Below, one piece after another: positions 7,982-16,544 of a stretch of DNA of 64,000 nt. The position numbers and the translations under genes were made by a program. The notes under the pieces are model-generated. The model was not told where the DNA came from and searched no databases. It was given only the letters and a program-made list of their open reading frames with translations. Origin of the DNA: Robiginitalea sediminis (GTDB lineage Bacteria; Bacteroidota; Bacteroidia; Flavobacteriales; Flavobacteriaceae). The first letter of the stretch is position 1; every line of letters starts with the position of its first letter. The stretch is from assembly GCF_002198115.1 (NCBI RefSeq), contig NZ_NGNR01000001.1, forward strand, positions 500,369-564,368, given 5' to 3'.

Positions 7982-9848
7982 CTCCTGGTTTTCCGTAAAG
8001 GGTTACCACCTGGCCGGACCCCTGTTTGGCGTCCAGTTCCTCCCCCATATACACCAGTTTGAAGCCTTCTTCGATAACGCCATTGGTGCGCATATAAGAG
8101 GGGATGATGTGCAACTCCCCTTCCGGGTCCTTGATAAAGAGGGGGCAGCTGAACTCCTGCCCATCTATGCGCCTGAGGAAAGCGTTGAGCTGGCTGGAGT
8201 CGCGAACTTCTATTTCGTGGATGGCGGGATTCTTCCGGACGGCTTCCATAAGGGTCACAAAATCGTCTTTCTGGGAAAACAGTTCGTGTCTTTCCCTGGA
8301 TTCCTCGTCCCCCACCTCGTCCGGGTCCACAATCCGGAACGACCCGTTTTCCCCGAACTGGTCCCTGAACTTATCGATGGCGTACTTGTTGATGTCCGCA
8401 TTGGGGGTCATAGCGATGAGGTAGCCCACATCGGTCAGTTCCAGGTTATCCGTAAGGGTATCGGAAAAGATGTTGGCCGTGAAGGCCTCCAGGCCCAGGC
8501 TTTTGGCCTTTTCGATATTGGTGGGGTTGTTGTCTATCACCACCACATGGCGGTCGTTACGTTGCAGGTACTGGGCAATGAGGCGGGAAGCTTTGGAGGC
8601 GCCTATAATCAGGATGCCCTCCGACTTCTTGAGGAATACGCCCACCATCCGTGCAAAGGGCCGGGCCGTGGTGGCGTTGAGCAGGACCGTTCCCAGCACA
8701 ATGGTGAAGACCAGGGGGGTGATGTACTCCGCCCCCGGCTCCCCGCGCGCCAGGAGTTTGGAGCCGAACAGGGAGGCAATCCCCGCGGCAACAATCCCGC
8801 GGGGGCCCACCCAGCTGATAAACAGTTTCTCATTGCGCTTCAGGTCCGAGCCATAGGTACTGAGAAACACCCCTATAGGCCTGATGATGAAGACAATAAT
8901 CCCGAACAGCAGGGCCGTCTGCCAGGTATACATCAGCTGCATATCCTCCAGGTTGATGTTGGCGGCGAGCAAAATAAAGAGGATGGAGATAAGCAGGACG
9001 CTGAGGGACTCCTTGAAATACAGCAGCTCCTTAATGTTTGGCAGGTCCATGTTACCCATCACCAGGCCCATGACCACCACTGCCAGCAGGCCGGATTCGT
9101 GGGCAAAGAGGTCCGATTCTACAAAAACCAGCAGAACCACCGAAAGCGACACCACGTTGAGCAGGTAATGGGGGATCAGGTTCTTCTTTATGGCAAAGGC
9201 GAGCCCGTGCGCAAAGGTGAAGCCGAAGGTAAAGCCGAAAAGCAGGATCTTCCCGAATTCGATGAGCGCCGTTTTGGTGTAGGCCTGGCCTTCCCCAACA
9301 CTGATGAATTCAAAAACCAGTACCGCCACCAGGGCGCCGATGGGGTCAATCAGGATGCCCTCCCATTTCAGGATGGCAGAGACATCCTTTTTCAGGGGGA
9401 TATTGCGGAGGATGGGGGTTATAACCGTGGGGCCGGTAACGATGATCAGCGCGCTGAACAGGAAAGACATCTGCCAGCTGAGCCCGAAGATAAAATGGGC
9501 TGCCACCCCGGCACAGAAAAACGTAACCACCGTGCCCAGCGTGATAAGCTTGGTAATGGCAGGGCCCACATTCGAGACCTCGGAACGCTTCAGGGTGAGG
9601 CCGCCTTCAAAGAGGATAATGCTAATAGCCAGGGAAACAAAATAATACAGGCCCTCCCCGGGAAACAAGCCTTTGCTCCCGTTCCAGATAGGCTCTATGA
9701 GTTTGGTCCCGTCTTCGGTATAAAGGGTCGATACCGGGCCTACCAGCAGCCCGATCAGGATGAGCGGCAGGATGGCCGGGAGTTTGAGCCTCCAGGCCAG
9801 CCATTGGGCAAAGATGCCAAGTATTATGATTCCCGCCAGTTCTAACAT
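7971..9848 (-). CDS. CPA1 (NhaP-type) cation/proton antiporter with RCK/TrkA-N domain
   Basis: The 625-residue inner-membrane protein has about 12 hydrophobic helices over residues 1-405. These include the conserved GPTVITPILR segment and ILIDPIGALVAV with the acidic transport-site residue of CPA1 exchangers. A cytoplasmic Rossmann TrkA-N/RCK domain follows from about 410 (ILIIGASKASRLIAQYL, then VVVIDNNPTNIEKAK), and then an RCK-C-like tail. Such proteins exchange Na+ or K+ for H+, with nucleotide gating. The ion cannot be assigned by eye. A -7 box lies at 9885-9878. The 3' end overlaps the convergent orphan gene by 11 bases. Confidence 0.88.
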   Translation of the reverse strand: MLELAGIIILGIFAQWLAWRLKLPAILPLILIGLLVGPVSTLYTEDGTKLIEPIWNGSKGLFPGEGLYYFVSLAISIILFEGGLTLKRSEVSNVGPAITKLITLGTVVTFFCAGVAAHFIFGLSWQMSFLFSALIIVTGPTVITPILRNIPLKKDVSAILKWEGILIDPIGALVAVLVFEFISVGEGQAYTKTALIEFGKILLFGFTFGFTFAHGLAFAIKKNLIPHYLLNVVSLSVVLLVFVESDLFAHESGLLAVVVMGLVMGNMDLPNIKELLYFKESLSVLLISILFILLAANINLEDMQLMYTWQTALLFGIIVFIIRPIGVFLSTYGSDLKRNEKLFISWVGPRGIVAAGIASLFGSKLLARGEPGAEYITPLVFTIVLGTVLLNATTARPFARMVGVFLKKSEGILIIGASKASRLIAQYLQRNDRHVVVIDNNPTNIEKAKSLGLEAFTANIFSDTLTDNLELTDVGYLIAMTPNADINKYAIDKFRDQFGENGSFRIVDPDEVGDEESRERHELFSQKDDFVTLMEAVRKNPAIHEIEVRDSSQLNAFLRRIDGQEFSCPLFIKDPEGELHIIPSYMRTNGVIEEGFKLVYMGEELDAKQGSGQVVTLYGKPGASL

Positions 9849-9877
9849 AGCCGCTGCTTTTCAAAGGGCATAGTTCC

Positions 9878-9885
9878 CAAAAATA
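9878..9885 (-). promoter_or_regulatory. Candidate antiporter -7 element
   Basis: The minus strand reads TATTTTTG, a full TAnnTTTG match, 29 bases upstream of the ATG at 9848. The rest of the 212-base divergent gap (9849-10060) shows a weaker TAATTTG at 10035-10041 facing the next gene and nothing else I recognise. Confidence 0.45.
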
Positions 9886-10060
9886 AACAAATGACCGGAT
9901 CGGGCACCCTGCAACCGCCCTTAGTTTGCCCCTTTTGCCAGGAAACGGGCCGGAAAGCAGGAAAGGCGGCCCGGTTTTAAGGCGCCTCCACCAAAAACTT
10001 TGTTAATCGGCTCCCGGGTCGTCCGGACAATTCGTAATTTGCATGCGGCTAATTCAATCC

Positions 10061-10921
10061 ATGACGCTTTACCCCATCGAGACCGGAAACTTCAAGCTGG
10101 ACGGCGGAGCCATGTTCGGCGTCGTTCCCAAAAGCCTGTGGTCCCGGACCAACCCGGCCGATGCGAACAACATGATTGACCTGGCGGCCCGCTCCCTGCT
10201 CATAGAAGACGGCAACCGGCTTATCCTGATCGATGCCGGGATGGGGGACAAGCAAAGCGAAAAGTTTTTCGGCTATTATTATCCCTGGGGCGAACACACC
10301 CTGGATAAGTCCCTGCGGCAGGCAGGGTTCCACCGGGACGACATTACCGACGTCTTCCTCACCCACCTGCACTTTGACCATTGCGGGGGGAGTATCCGGT
10401 GGAATGCAGCCCGCACCGGCTATGAACCGGCCTTCCCGAATGCCGTTTTCTGGTCCAACCAGGAGCACTGGGAGTGGGCCACCAACCCAAATGCCCGGGA
10501 GAAGGCCTCTTTCCTGAAAGAAAACATCCTGCCCATGGAAGAAAGCGGACAACTGCGATTTGTCCCGAGGGAGGGGAAACCCTACCAGGAGGATTCCCCC
10601 CTGGGTTTCGGGATTCTCTTTGCAGACGGACACACCGACAAGCAGATGATCCCGCATATCCGCTATAAAGGAAAAACAGTCGTATTTATGGCAGATTTAC
10701 TGCCTACCGTTGGCCATATCCCGCTGCCCTACGTGATGGGGTACGACACCCGCCCCCTGCTGACCCTGGGGGAGAAGGAGGCCTTCCTGAACCGGGCGGC
10801 CAGCGAGTACTTTGTGCTGTTTTTGGAACACGATGCCCATAACCCCTGCTGTACCCTGAAGCATACCGAAAAAGGCGTACGGCTCGATGAACGTTTCGAA
10901 TTCGATGAGTGGTTTTCATAA
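10061..10921 (+). CDS. Metallo-beta-lactamase-fold hydrolase
   Basis: The 286-residue cytoplasmic protein has the MBL signature THLHFDHCGG (HxHxDH), followed by the third-metal-ligand region FADGHTDKQM, an Asp in MADLLPTVGH and a final His in LEHDAHNP. It resembles the N-acyl-homoserine-lactonase/quorum-quenching-like subgroup of MBL hydrolases, but the substrate is not predictable. An ATG at 10043 is also in frame. I prefer 10061 because a -7-like TAATTTG at 10035-10041 would start transcription past 10043, and related proteins begin near LYPIETGNF. The end overlaps the next gene, so it likely heads an operon of four genes. Confidence 0.85.
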   Translation: MTLYPIETGNFKLDGGAMFGVVPKSLWSRTNPADANNMIDLAARSLLIEDGNRLILIDAGMGDKQSEKFFGYYYPWGEHTLDKSLRQAGFHRDDITDVFLTHLHFDHCGGSIRWNAARTGYEPAFPNAVFWSNQEHWEWATNPNAREKASFLKENILPMEESGQLRFVPREGKPYQEDSPLGFGILFADGHTDKQMIPHIRYKGKTVVFMADLLPTVGHIPLPYVMGYDTRPLLTLGEKEAFLNRAASEYFVLFLEHDAHNPCCTLKHTEKGVRLDERFEFDEWFS

Positions 10922-11807
10922 TACCGTAACCCCCCTTGCCCTCGGGTTGCTTCTGGTGCTGGGCTGTGCCGGGGAGGCGCAACAAAGCCGGGACCTCCTC
11001 CCGGAAGGCACCTTTACCCCGGGTATAGAAGGGCCGGCCACAGACGCCGACGGCAACATCTATGCCGTCAATTTTGCCGAAGAAGGAACTGTTGGGCGCG
11101 TATCCCCGGATGGAGAGGCCACCCTCTACCTCCGCCTCCCGGAAGGCAGTATTGGTAACGGTATACAGTTCGATGCCGGGGGGAATATGTATATCGCGGA
11201 TTACATGGGCCACAAGGTGTACCGGAAACCCGCATCGGGCGGAGCCCTGGAGGTATGGGCCGAAGATGCCCGGATGAACCAGCCCAACGACCTGTGTATC
11301 CGGGCCGATGGAACGATCTACCTCAGCGACCCCAACTGGGCCGAAAGTACCGGGAACCTCTGGCGGGTGACCCCGGAGCGACAGGTGGAGCTGCTTGAGG
11401 CAGATATAGGGACCACCAACGGGATTACCCTGAGCCCGGATGGCACGTACCTGTATGTAAACGAATCGGTGCAGCGCAGCGTCTGGCGGTATGGGGTGCA
11501 GGCCGACGGGCGCCTGGGTAAGCGGGAGCTGCTCATCCAATTTCCCGATTTCGGGATGGACGGCATGCGCTGCGACATAGAAGGAAATATCTACATTGCC
11601 CGATACGACAAGGGCACTATAGCCTTAGTGAGCCCCGAGGGGGAATTGCTGCGGGAATACCCGTTAACGGGGAAAAAGCCTAGTAACCTTACCTTTGGCG
11701 GGCCCGACGGGAAGACGGTATACGTCACCCTGGCGGACCGCGGTTGTTTTGAAACCTTTACTGCCCCGCACGCCGGGGCCTTTATCCATATTAACCTGAC
11801 AAAATGA
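10905..11807 (+). CDS. SMP-30/gluconolactonase-like beta-propeller lipoprotein
   Basis: The roughly 300-residue protein starts with a lipoprotein signal ending LLLVLGCAG. It continues as a six-bladed SMP-30/Gluconolactonase/LRE-like propeller with the blade motifs DADGNIYAVNF, DAGGNMYIADYMGH, ADGTIYLSDPNW, SPDGTYLYVNES and DIEGNIYIARYDKG. The Asn/Asp ligands of the central Ca site (QPNDLC, TTNGITLSPDG) are present, so a lactone or ester hydrolase activity is plausible. ATG 10905 is chosen over 10887: it shortens the overlap with the upstream gene to 17 bases and still gives the full signal. The stop overlaps the next ATG as ATGA. Confidence 0.82.
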   Translation: MSGFHNTVTPLALGLLLVLGCAGEAQQSRDLLPEGTFTPGIEGPATDADGNIYAVNFAEEGTVGRVSPDGEATLYLRLPEGSIGNGIQFDAGGNMYIADYMGHKVYRKPASGGALEVWAEDARMNQPNDLCIRADGTIYLSDPNWAESTGNLWRVTPERQVELLEADIGTTNGITLSPDGTYLYVNESVQRSVWRYGVQADGRLGKRELLIQFPDFGMDGMRCDIEGNIYIARYDKGTIALVSPEGELLREYPLTGKKPSNLTFGGPDGKTVYVTLADRGCFETFTAPHAGAFIHINLTK

Positions 11808-13441
11808 GAGCATATTCCTTTCGCAGGGCGGCCTTCTGGGGCCTGCCCCTATCCCTGGTCCTGAGCGGCTGCGGTGCCACCCAGCTGGTGAGCACCCCCA
11901 TTGAAAACATCGACAGCGTCCCGCTGAAAATAACGGAACTCACGGAGGCCGAACAGCAGCGCTGGCAACATGCCGACCTGCGGCAGGACACCATCCCCGG
12001 CATGAGCGTAGACCGCGCCTACAAGGAAGTGGTGGGCAACCGCAAGGGGAAAACCGTAGTCGTAGCCGTATTGGATTCCGGGATCGACCTGGAACACGAA
12101 GACCTGAAAGCTGTGCTATGGACCAATAAAGGGGAGAAGCCCGGCAATGGGAAGGACGACGATGGCAATGGGTTTGTGGACGATATCCACGGGTATAACT
12201 TCCTGGGCGAGTCCTACCACGAACAACTGGAAATGGCCCGGATCCTGCGCCTGGGCCTGGGAGATGCGAGCCTGCAGCAACGCGCCCGGGCAAACCTGGA
12301 GAAGGATGCCGCCGAAGCGGCCTCCAACAAACAGCAGTACGAGCAAATCCTGCAGGCGGTCCGCAATGCCGATGCTGCGGTAAAAGCGCACCTCGGTAAG
12401 GAAACCTACACGGAGGAAGAGCTCCGCGCCATCAAAACCTCCGACCCCCAGCTGCAACAGAGTGTGGGGATCCTGGGGCAGATGTATGCCTATGCAGACA
12501 GCATCCCGGAGGTCCTGGAAGAACTGACCGAAGGCGTGACCTATTTCACCAACCAGCTCAACTACCACCTCAACCTGGAGTTCAATGGCAGGGAAAGTGT
12601 TGGGGACAACCCCTATGACCTCACGGATACGGATTATGGAAACGGGAATCCGCGAATCCGGGCTGAAGATGAATCCCACGGCACCCACGTAGCCGGTATT
12701 ATTGCTGCCGTAAGGGGCAATGGTGTCGGGATGGATGGGGTCGCCCAGAATGTTCAGATCATGAGCGTGCGGATGGTGCCGGACGGGGATGAGTACGACA
12801 AAGACGTGGCCCTGGCCATCCGGTATGCCGCAGACAACGGGGCAAAGATCATCAATGCCAGCTTTGGCAAGTCCTTCTCGCCCAATGCCGAATGGGTTTA
12901 CGATGCCATCCGGTATGCTGCGGAAAAGGATGTGCTTATCATCCATGCTGCAGGAAATGACGGGCTGGACCTGGACCGGCCGGAAAACCCCAATTTCCCC
13001 AACGACCAGAAAGGCACTGGCCCTGAAATAGCCGACAATGTTATTACGGTTGGCTCCCTGGATGCCGCCTACGGCTCCCGGATGGTCTCTTCCTTCTCCA
13101 ATTACGGGACTTCCAATGTGGATATTTTTGCTCCCGGCGGGCAGATTTATTCCACCATGCCCGGAAACGAGTACAAATTGCAGGGCGGCACCTCCATGGC
13201 AGCTCCGGCAGTGAGCGGGGTTGCAGCCATGGTCCGGTCCCTGTACCCTTCCCTGACAGCTTCGCAGGTGAAAAAAATCATCCTGCAGTCTGGCCTTGCG
13301 GTCAGGCCCAACGTGGTCCTGGGCGGGGATGCCAACAATACCAAGGCCTTTAGCGAGGTTTCGAAATCCGGACGGATCGCCAACCTGTACAACGCCCTGA
13401 TTATGGCCGAAAAATGGGATAAAGGAACCCTCGAACCTTAA
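11804..13441 (+). CDS. Subtilisin-like S8 serine peptidase lipoprotein
   Basis: The 545-residue protein has a lipoprotein signal (LSLVLSGCG). Its S8 catalytic triad is visible: Asp in VAVLDSGIDLEHEDL (about residue 91), His in ESHGTHVAGI (about 291) and Ser in GGTSMAAPAVSG (about 464). The roughly 200-residue gap between Asp and His contains a helical, Gln/Glu/Ala-rich insertion (about 140-240) that ordinary subtilisins lack. The oxyanion Asn is in IIHAAGNDG. There is no long propeptide, so the insertion may regulate or tether the enzyme. It is translationally coupled to the SMP-30 gene by ATGA and followed after 14 bases by an M1 peptidase gene. Confidence 0.92.
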   Translation: MRAYSFRRAAFWGLPLSLVLSGCGATQLVSTPIENIDSVPLKITELTEAEQQRWQHADLRQDTIPGMSVDRAYKEVVGNRKGKTVVVAVLDSGIDLEHEDLKAVLWTNKGEKPGNGKDDDGNGFVDDIHGYNFLGESYHEQLEMARILRLGLGDASLQQRARANLEKDAAEAASNKQQYEQILQAVRNADAAVKAHLGKETYTEEELRAIKTSDPQLQQSVGILGQMYAYADSIPEVLEELTEGVTYFTNQLNYHLNLEFNGRESVGDNPYDLTDTDYGNGNPRIRAEDESHGTHVAGIIAAVRGNGVGMDGVAQNVQIMSVRMVPDGDEYDKDVALAIRYAADNGAKIINASFGKSFSPNAEWVYDAIRYAAEKDVLIIHAAGNDGLDLDRPENPNFPNDQKGTGPEIADNVITVGSLDAAYGSRMVSSFSNYGTSNVDIFAPGGQIYSTMPGNEYKLQGGTSMAAPAVSGVAAMVRSLYPSLTASQVKKIILQSGLAVRPNVVLGGDANNTKAFSEVSKSGRIANLYNALIMAEKWDKGTLEP

Positions 13442-13455
13442 AATCTGTTTTTGAG

Positions 13456-15303
13456 ATGCGACAGCTATTCTTGATTTGCCTGCTGGCCGGCTTTCAGGCC
13501 GTTTCCCAGGGGAACAACACCTACTGGCAACAACACGCCGACTACTACATGGAGGTGGACATGGATGTGGAGACGTTTCGGTACTCCGGGAACCAAAAGC
13601 TGGTTTACACCAACCATTCCCCGGACACCCTTACCCGCGTGTTTTACCATATGTACTTCAACGCTTTCCAGCCGGGGAGCGAAATGGATCTCCGCCTGCA
13701 GAGCATTGAGGACCCGGACGGCCGGATGACCGAAAACGGCAAAAGCCGCATTGCCGACCTGGATGAAGATGAAATAGGATTCCTCCGGGCCACTTCCCTC
13801 ACCCAGGACGGAAAGGCCGTGCGCCATGCCCTCGAGGGTACGGTCCTGGTGGTAGACCTGGCCTCCCCCATCCTTCCCGGGGGAAAAACCCAGTTCGATA
13901 TGGCCTTCCAGGGGCAGGTGCCCCTGCAAATCCGCCGTTCGGGCCGCAACAACCGGGAAGGGGTAGCCCTTTCGATGAGCCAGTGGTACCCGAAAATGGC
14001 GGAATACGATTTTGAAGGCTGGCACGCAGACCCCTACATTGCCCGCGAATTCCACGGCGTGTGGGCCGATTTCGAATTGAAACTCACCCTAGACAAAGAC
14101 TACGTGGTGGGCGGCACGGGATACCTGCAGAACCCCCAGGAAATCGGGCACGGGTACGAGGCCCCGGGATCGGAGGTCAAACGCCCCAGGGGCCAGACTC
14201 TGACCTGGCATTTCAAGGCCCCAAAGGTCCACGACTTTATGTGGGCGGCAGACCCGGAATACCGGCACGACACCCTGGAAACCCCCTCGGGCACAACCCT
14301 GCACTTCTATTACAAGGACAAGCCGGAGCTGTTGGAAAACTGGAAAAACCTGCAGGAAAAAACGGCTGCAGCACTTGACTTTTTCAACCGCAATATCGGA
14401 CCCTACCCCTATGAACAATACTCCGTGGTACAGGGGGGAGACGGCGGCATGGAGTATGCCATGAGCACCCTCATTACCGGGGAACGGTCCTTTGAAAGCC
14501 TGGTTGGGGTTATGGTCCACGAAATGGCCCACTCCTGGTTCCAGCACGTGCTGGCTACCAACGAGTCCAAACACGAATGGATGGATGAAGGGTTCACCTC
14601 CTTTATCTCCGCACTCTGTATGGACGCCATCATGGAGCGCCAGCGGGAAAACCCGTTCCAGGGCTCCTACACCGGATACAGGCGGCTGGCCCAGTCCGGG
14701 CGGGAACAACCCCTCACCACCCACGCAGACCGGTATGCCTTTAACACCGGTTACGGGATTTCTGCCTACAGTAAGGGCGCGGTTTTCCTCGCTCAGCTGG
14801 GGTATGTCATCGGGCAGGAAGACCTGATGAAGACCATCCGCCGGTACTATCAGGATTTCCGGTTTAAACACCCCGTACCCAACGACATCATCCGGACAGC
14901 GGAGAAAGTAAGCGGCATGCAGCTACACTGGTACCTGACCGACTGGGCCCAGACCACCAACACTATCGATTACGCGGTAAAAAGCGTGGCCGATTCCGGG
15001 GGTAAAACCCAGGTTTCCCTGGAGCGGATCGGGCTGATGCCCATGCCTGTGGATGTCCTGGTTGTGCTTAAGGACGGTACCCGCCAAAGCTACTACATGC
15101 CCCTGAGGATGATGCGGGGGGAGAAAGCCAATCCCTATGCGGGAATCCCGCGGACGGTTCTGGAAGACTGGCCCTGGGCCCAGCCTGCGTACACCTTTGA
15201 GATGGATGTGCCCCTGGAACAGGTCCAGGCGGTGGTGATAGACCCCTCCGGCCTTATGGCAGACATCGCCCTGGAAAACAATTCCTGGCAGGCCCAGGAT
15301 TAG
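13456..15303 (+). CDS. M1-family zinc aminopeptidase, exported
   Basis: The 615-residue protein has an N-terminal signal peptide (LFLICLLAGFQAVSQG). The M1 gluzincin core has the zinc site HEMAHSWFQHVLATNESKHE (HExxH plus 18 residues to Glu), with DEGFTSF just after and GGMEY in the place of the GAMEN exopeptidase motif. The N-terminal beta-sandwich carries typical strands (YHMYFNAFQPGSEM). It should cleave N-terminal residues from peptides in the periplasm or outside the cell. It is the last gene of the run that starts at 10061. Its stop overlaps the convergent amidohydrolase stop by 4 bases (TTAG). Confidence 0.9.
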   Translation: MRQLFLICLLAGFQAVSQGNNTYWQQHADYYMEVDMDVETFRYSGNQKLVYTNHSPDTLTRVFYHMYFNAFQPGSEMDLRLQSIEDPDGRMTENGKSRIADLDEDEIGFLRATSLTQDGKAVRHALEGTVLVVDLASPILPGGKTQFDMAFQGQVPLQIRRSGRNNREGVALSMSQWYPKMAEYDFEGWHADPYIAREFHGVWADFELKLTLDKDYVVGGTGYLQNPQEIGHGYEAPGSEVKRPRGQTLTWHFKAPKVHDFMWAADPEYRHDTLETPSGTTLHFYYKDKPELLENWKNLQEKTAAALDFFNRNIGPYPYEQYSVVQGGDGGMEYAMSTLITGERSFESLVGVMVHEMAHSWFQHVLATNESKHEWMDEGFTSFISALCMDAIMERQRENPFQGSYTGYRRLAQSGREQPLTTHADRYAFNTGYGISAYSKGAVFLAQLGYVIGQEDLMKTIRRYYQDFRFKHPVPNDIIRTAEKVSGMQLHWYLTDWAQTTNTIDYAVKSVADSGGKTQVSLERIGLMPMPVDVLVVLKDGTRQSYYMPLRMMRGEKANPYAGIPRTVLEDWPWAQPAYTFEMDVPLEQVQAVVIDPSGLMADIALENNSWQAQD

Positions 15304-16544
15304 TCCGGGCGGGTAGACCTACGCTCAAACCAGAACAGCCCCTGGTAATCCGGGTTGCGGGCCGCGCGCTCGCGGTTGGTCAGCACCAGGTGGGTGCGGT
15401 CTTTCCTGCGGCTGCGGAAGCCCAGGAGATGGAATATCGGCTTGCTGAAGAAGCGAGCGATGCGCAAATCCACCAGGAGGGTATCGCTGCCCTTTGACGC
15501 CCATTTTACCCCGGGAAGGGCTACCAGGATATCCTGGAAGCGGAACCGGCGGAGCCATGCGGAGAACCTCAGGGCCCAGGAAGGCGTCCTGCGGATGAGG
15601 AAGAACCCCTCTTCGCCCTGTTTCTGGTAAAGCGGCATAAAAAGCATCCCCTTTTTCCGCATGTACACCGGCTGGCCCTGGTCGTGGGCCAGGAGCTTGC
15701 CCTTGTCTACCTTCTGAAAACTCTTAAAGCCCCGGACCATGCGGAAGCCGGAGGCGTCTTCCAGGCCATGGCGGTGGAAGACTTCGTAGAAATGGTGGTC
15801 TCCTTCTGCCGCTTCCCGCAGGCGGATGAGGCGCTGCCCCAGCTCCGGAAAGGCTTCTTCGGGCCACAGGCCGCTGTATGCCAGGGACAGCCAAAGGAAA
15901 TCCTCTGCGCAGCGGACGGCTTCCGGGTCGTCGTGCTGGCCGGATTCAAAACCCAGGGAGACGTACCCCAATTCGTTGATATAGCTCAGCAATGGGCCCT
16001 CCAGGTACTCTTCGATCCCGAGGATGACCGGCACGGGAAACAGACTGGAAAACTTCCGGTTGATCACCGCATCGTTAATGGTAATAAACGGGAGGGTTTC
16101 GCTTGAGGTGGTGTGCAGGTCTATGAAATAGAAGGGGGGCTGGTGTTGCTCCAGTATTTCCCAGACCCATTCGTACAATTCCACCAGTTCATTCTCTTCG
16201 CGGTTCCGCTCCGGAGCGGGCTTACTGCGGATCCATTCCATGGTGTCCCTCCTCCAGATACGGTTCAGGTCCTGGTCGATGTAGCGCACCTTGTGCAGGA
16301 GCCCCGGCAGGTTGCCGCGCAGGGCGATAAACGTGCCCTGTTCCGGTTTCATGTCCTGCTTTTCCAGGGACTCACAAACAGCCTCAAGGGCTTGTACCCC
16401 GGCGGGTTCATTCCCGTGAATGCCGCCGAAACATACCAAGGTGGGCCCGGGTTTTCCGGATTGGAAGCGCCCTATGAGCCGGTCCAGGGCGCCGGGGGCC
16501 CGGGTTGTGCTTGGAGTCGTTGCGGTATCGCTACGTAAAGTCAT
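15300..16544 (-). CDS. Succinylglutamate desuccinylase/aspartoacylase-family amidohydrolase
   Basis: The 414-residue cytoplasmic protein belongs to the AstE/AspA branch of M14 zinc hydrolases. The zinc ligands are His and Glu in CFGGIHGNEPAG (about residues 41-46) and His in YFIDLHTTSSET. RGNLPG and the downstream DLNRIWRR supply the substrate-carboxylate Arg residues. The family removes acyl groups from N-acyl amino acids or trims C-terminal residues. The C-terminal 120 residues are extra and do not match the short AstE enzymes I know. Its start lies inside the end of the GCS2-CBS gene (14-base overlap), so the two are probably made together and may act on the same gamma-glutamyl or N-acyl compound. 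Confidence 0.85.
   Translation of the reverse strand: MTLRSDTATTPSTTRAPGALDRLIGRFQSGKPGPTLVCFGGIHGNEPAGVQALEAVCESLEKQDMKPEQGTFIALRGNLPGLLHKVRYIDQDLNRIWRRDTMEWIRSKPAPERNREENELVELYEWVWEILEQHQPPFYFIDLHTTSSETLPFITINDAVINRKFSSLFPVPVILGIEEYLEGPLLSYINELGYVSLGFESGQHDDPEAVRCAEDFLWLSLAYSGLWPEEAFPELGQRLIRLREAAEGDHHFYEVFHRHGLEDASGFRMVRGFKSFQKVDKGKLLAHDQGQPVYMRKKGMLFMPLYQKQGEEGFFLIRRTPSWALRFSAWLRRFRFQDILVALPGVKWASKGSDTLLVDLRIARFFSKPIFHLLGFRSRRKDRTHLVLTNRERAARNPDYQGLFWFERRSTRPD

Noticed and set aside
8109-9845. 578-codon frame antisense to the antiporter
   Set aside because: It has a charged, Gln/Asp/His-rich translation without motifs, while the opposite strand encodes clear membrane helices and an RCK domain.
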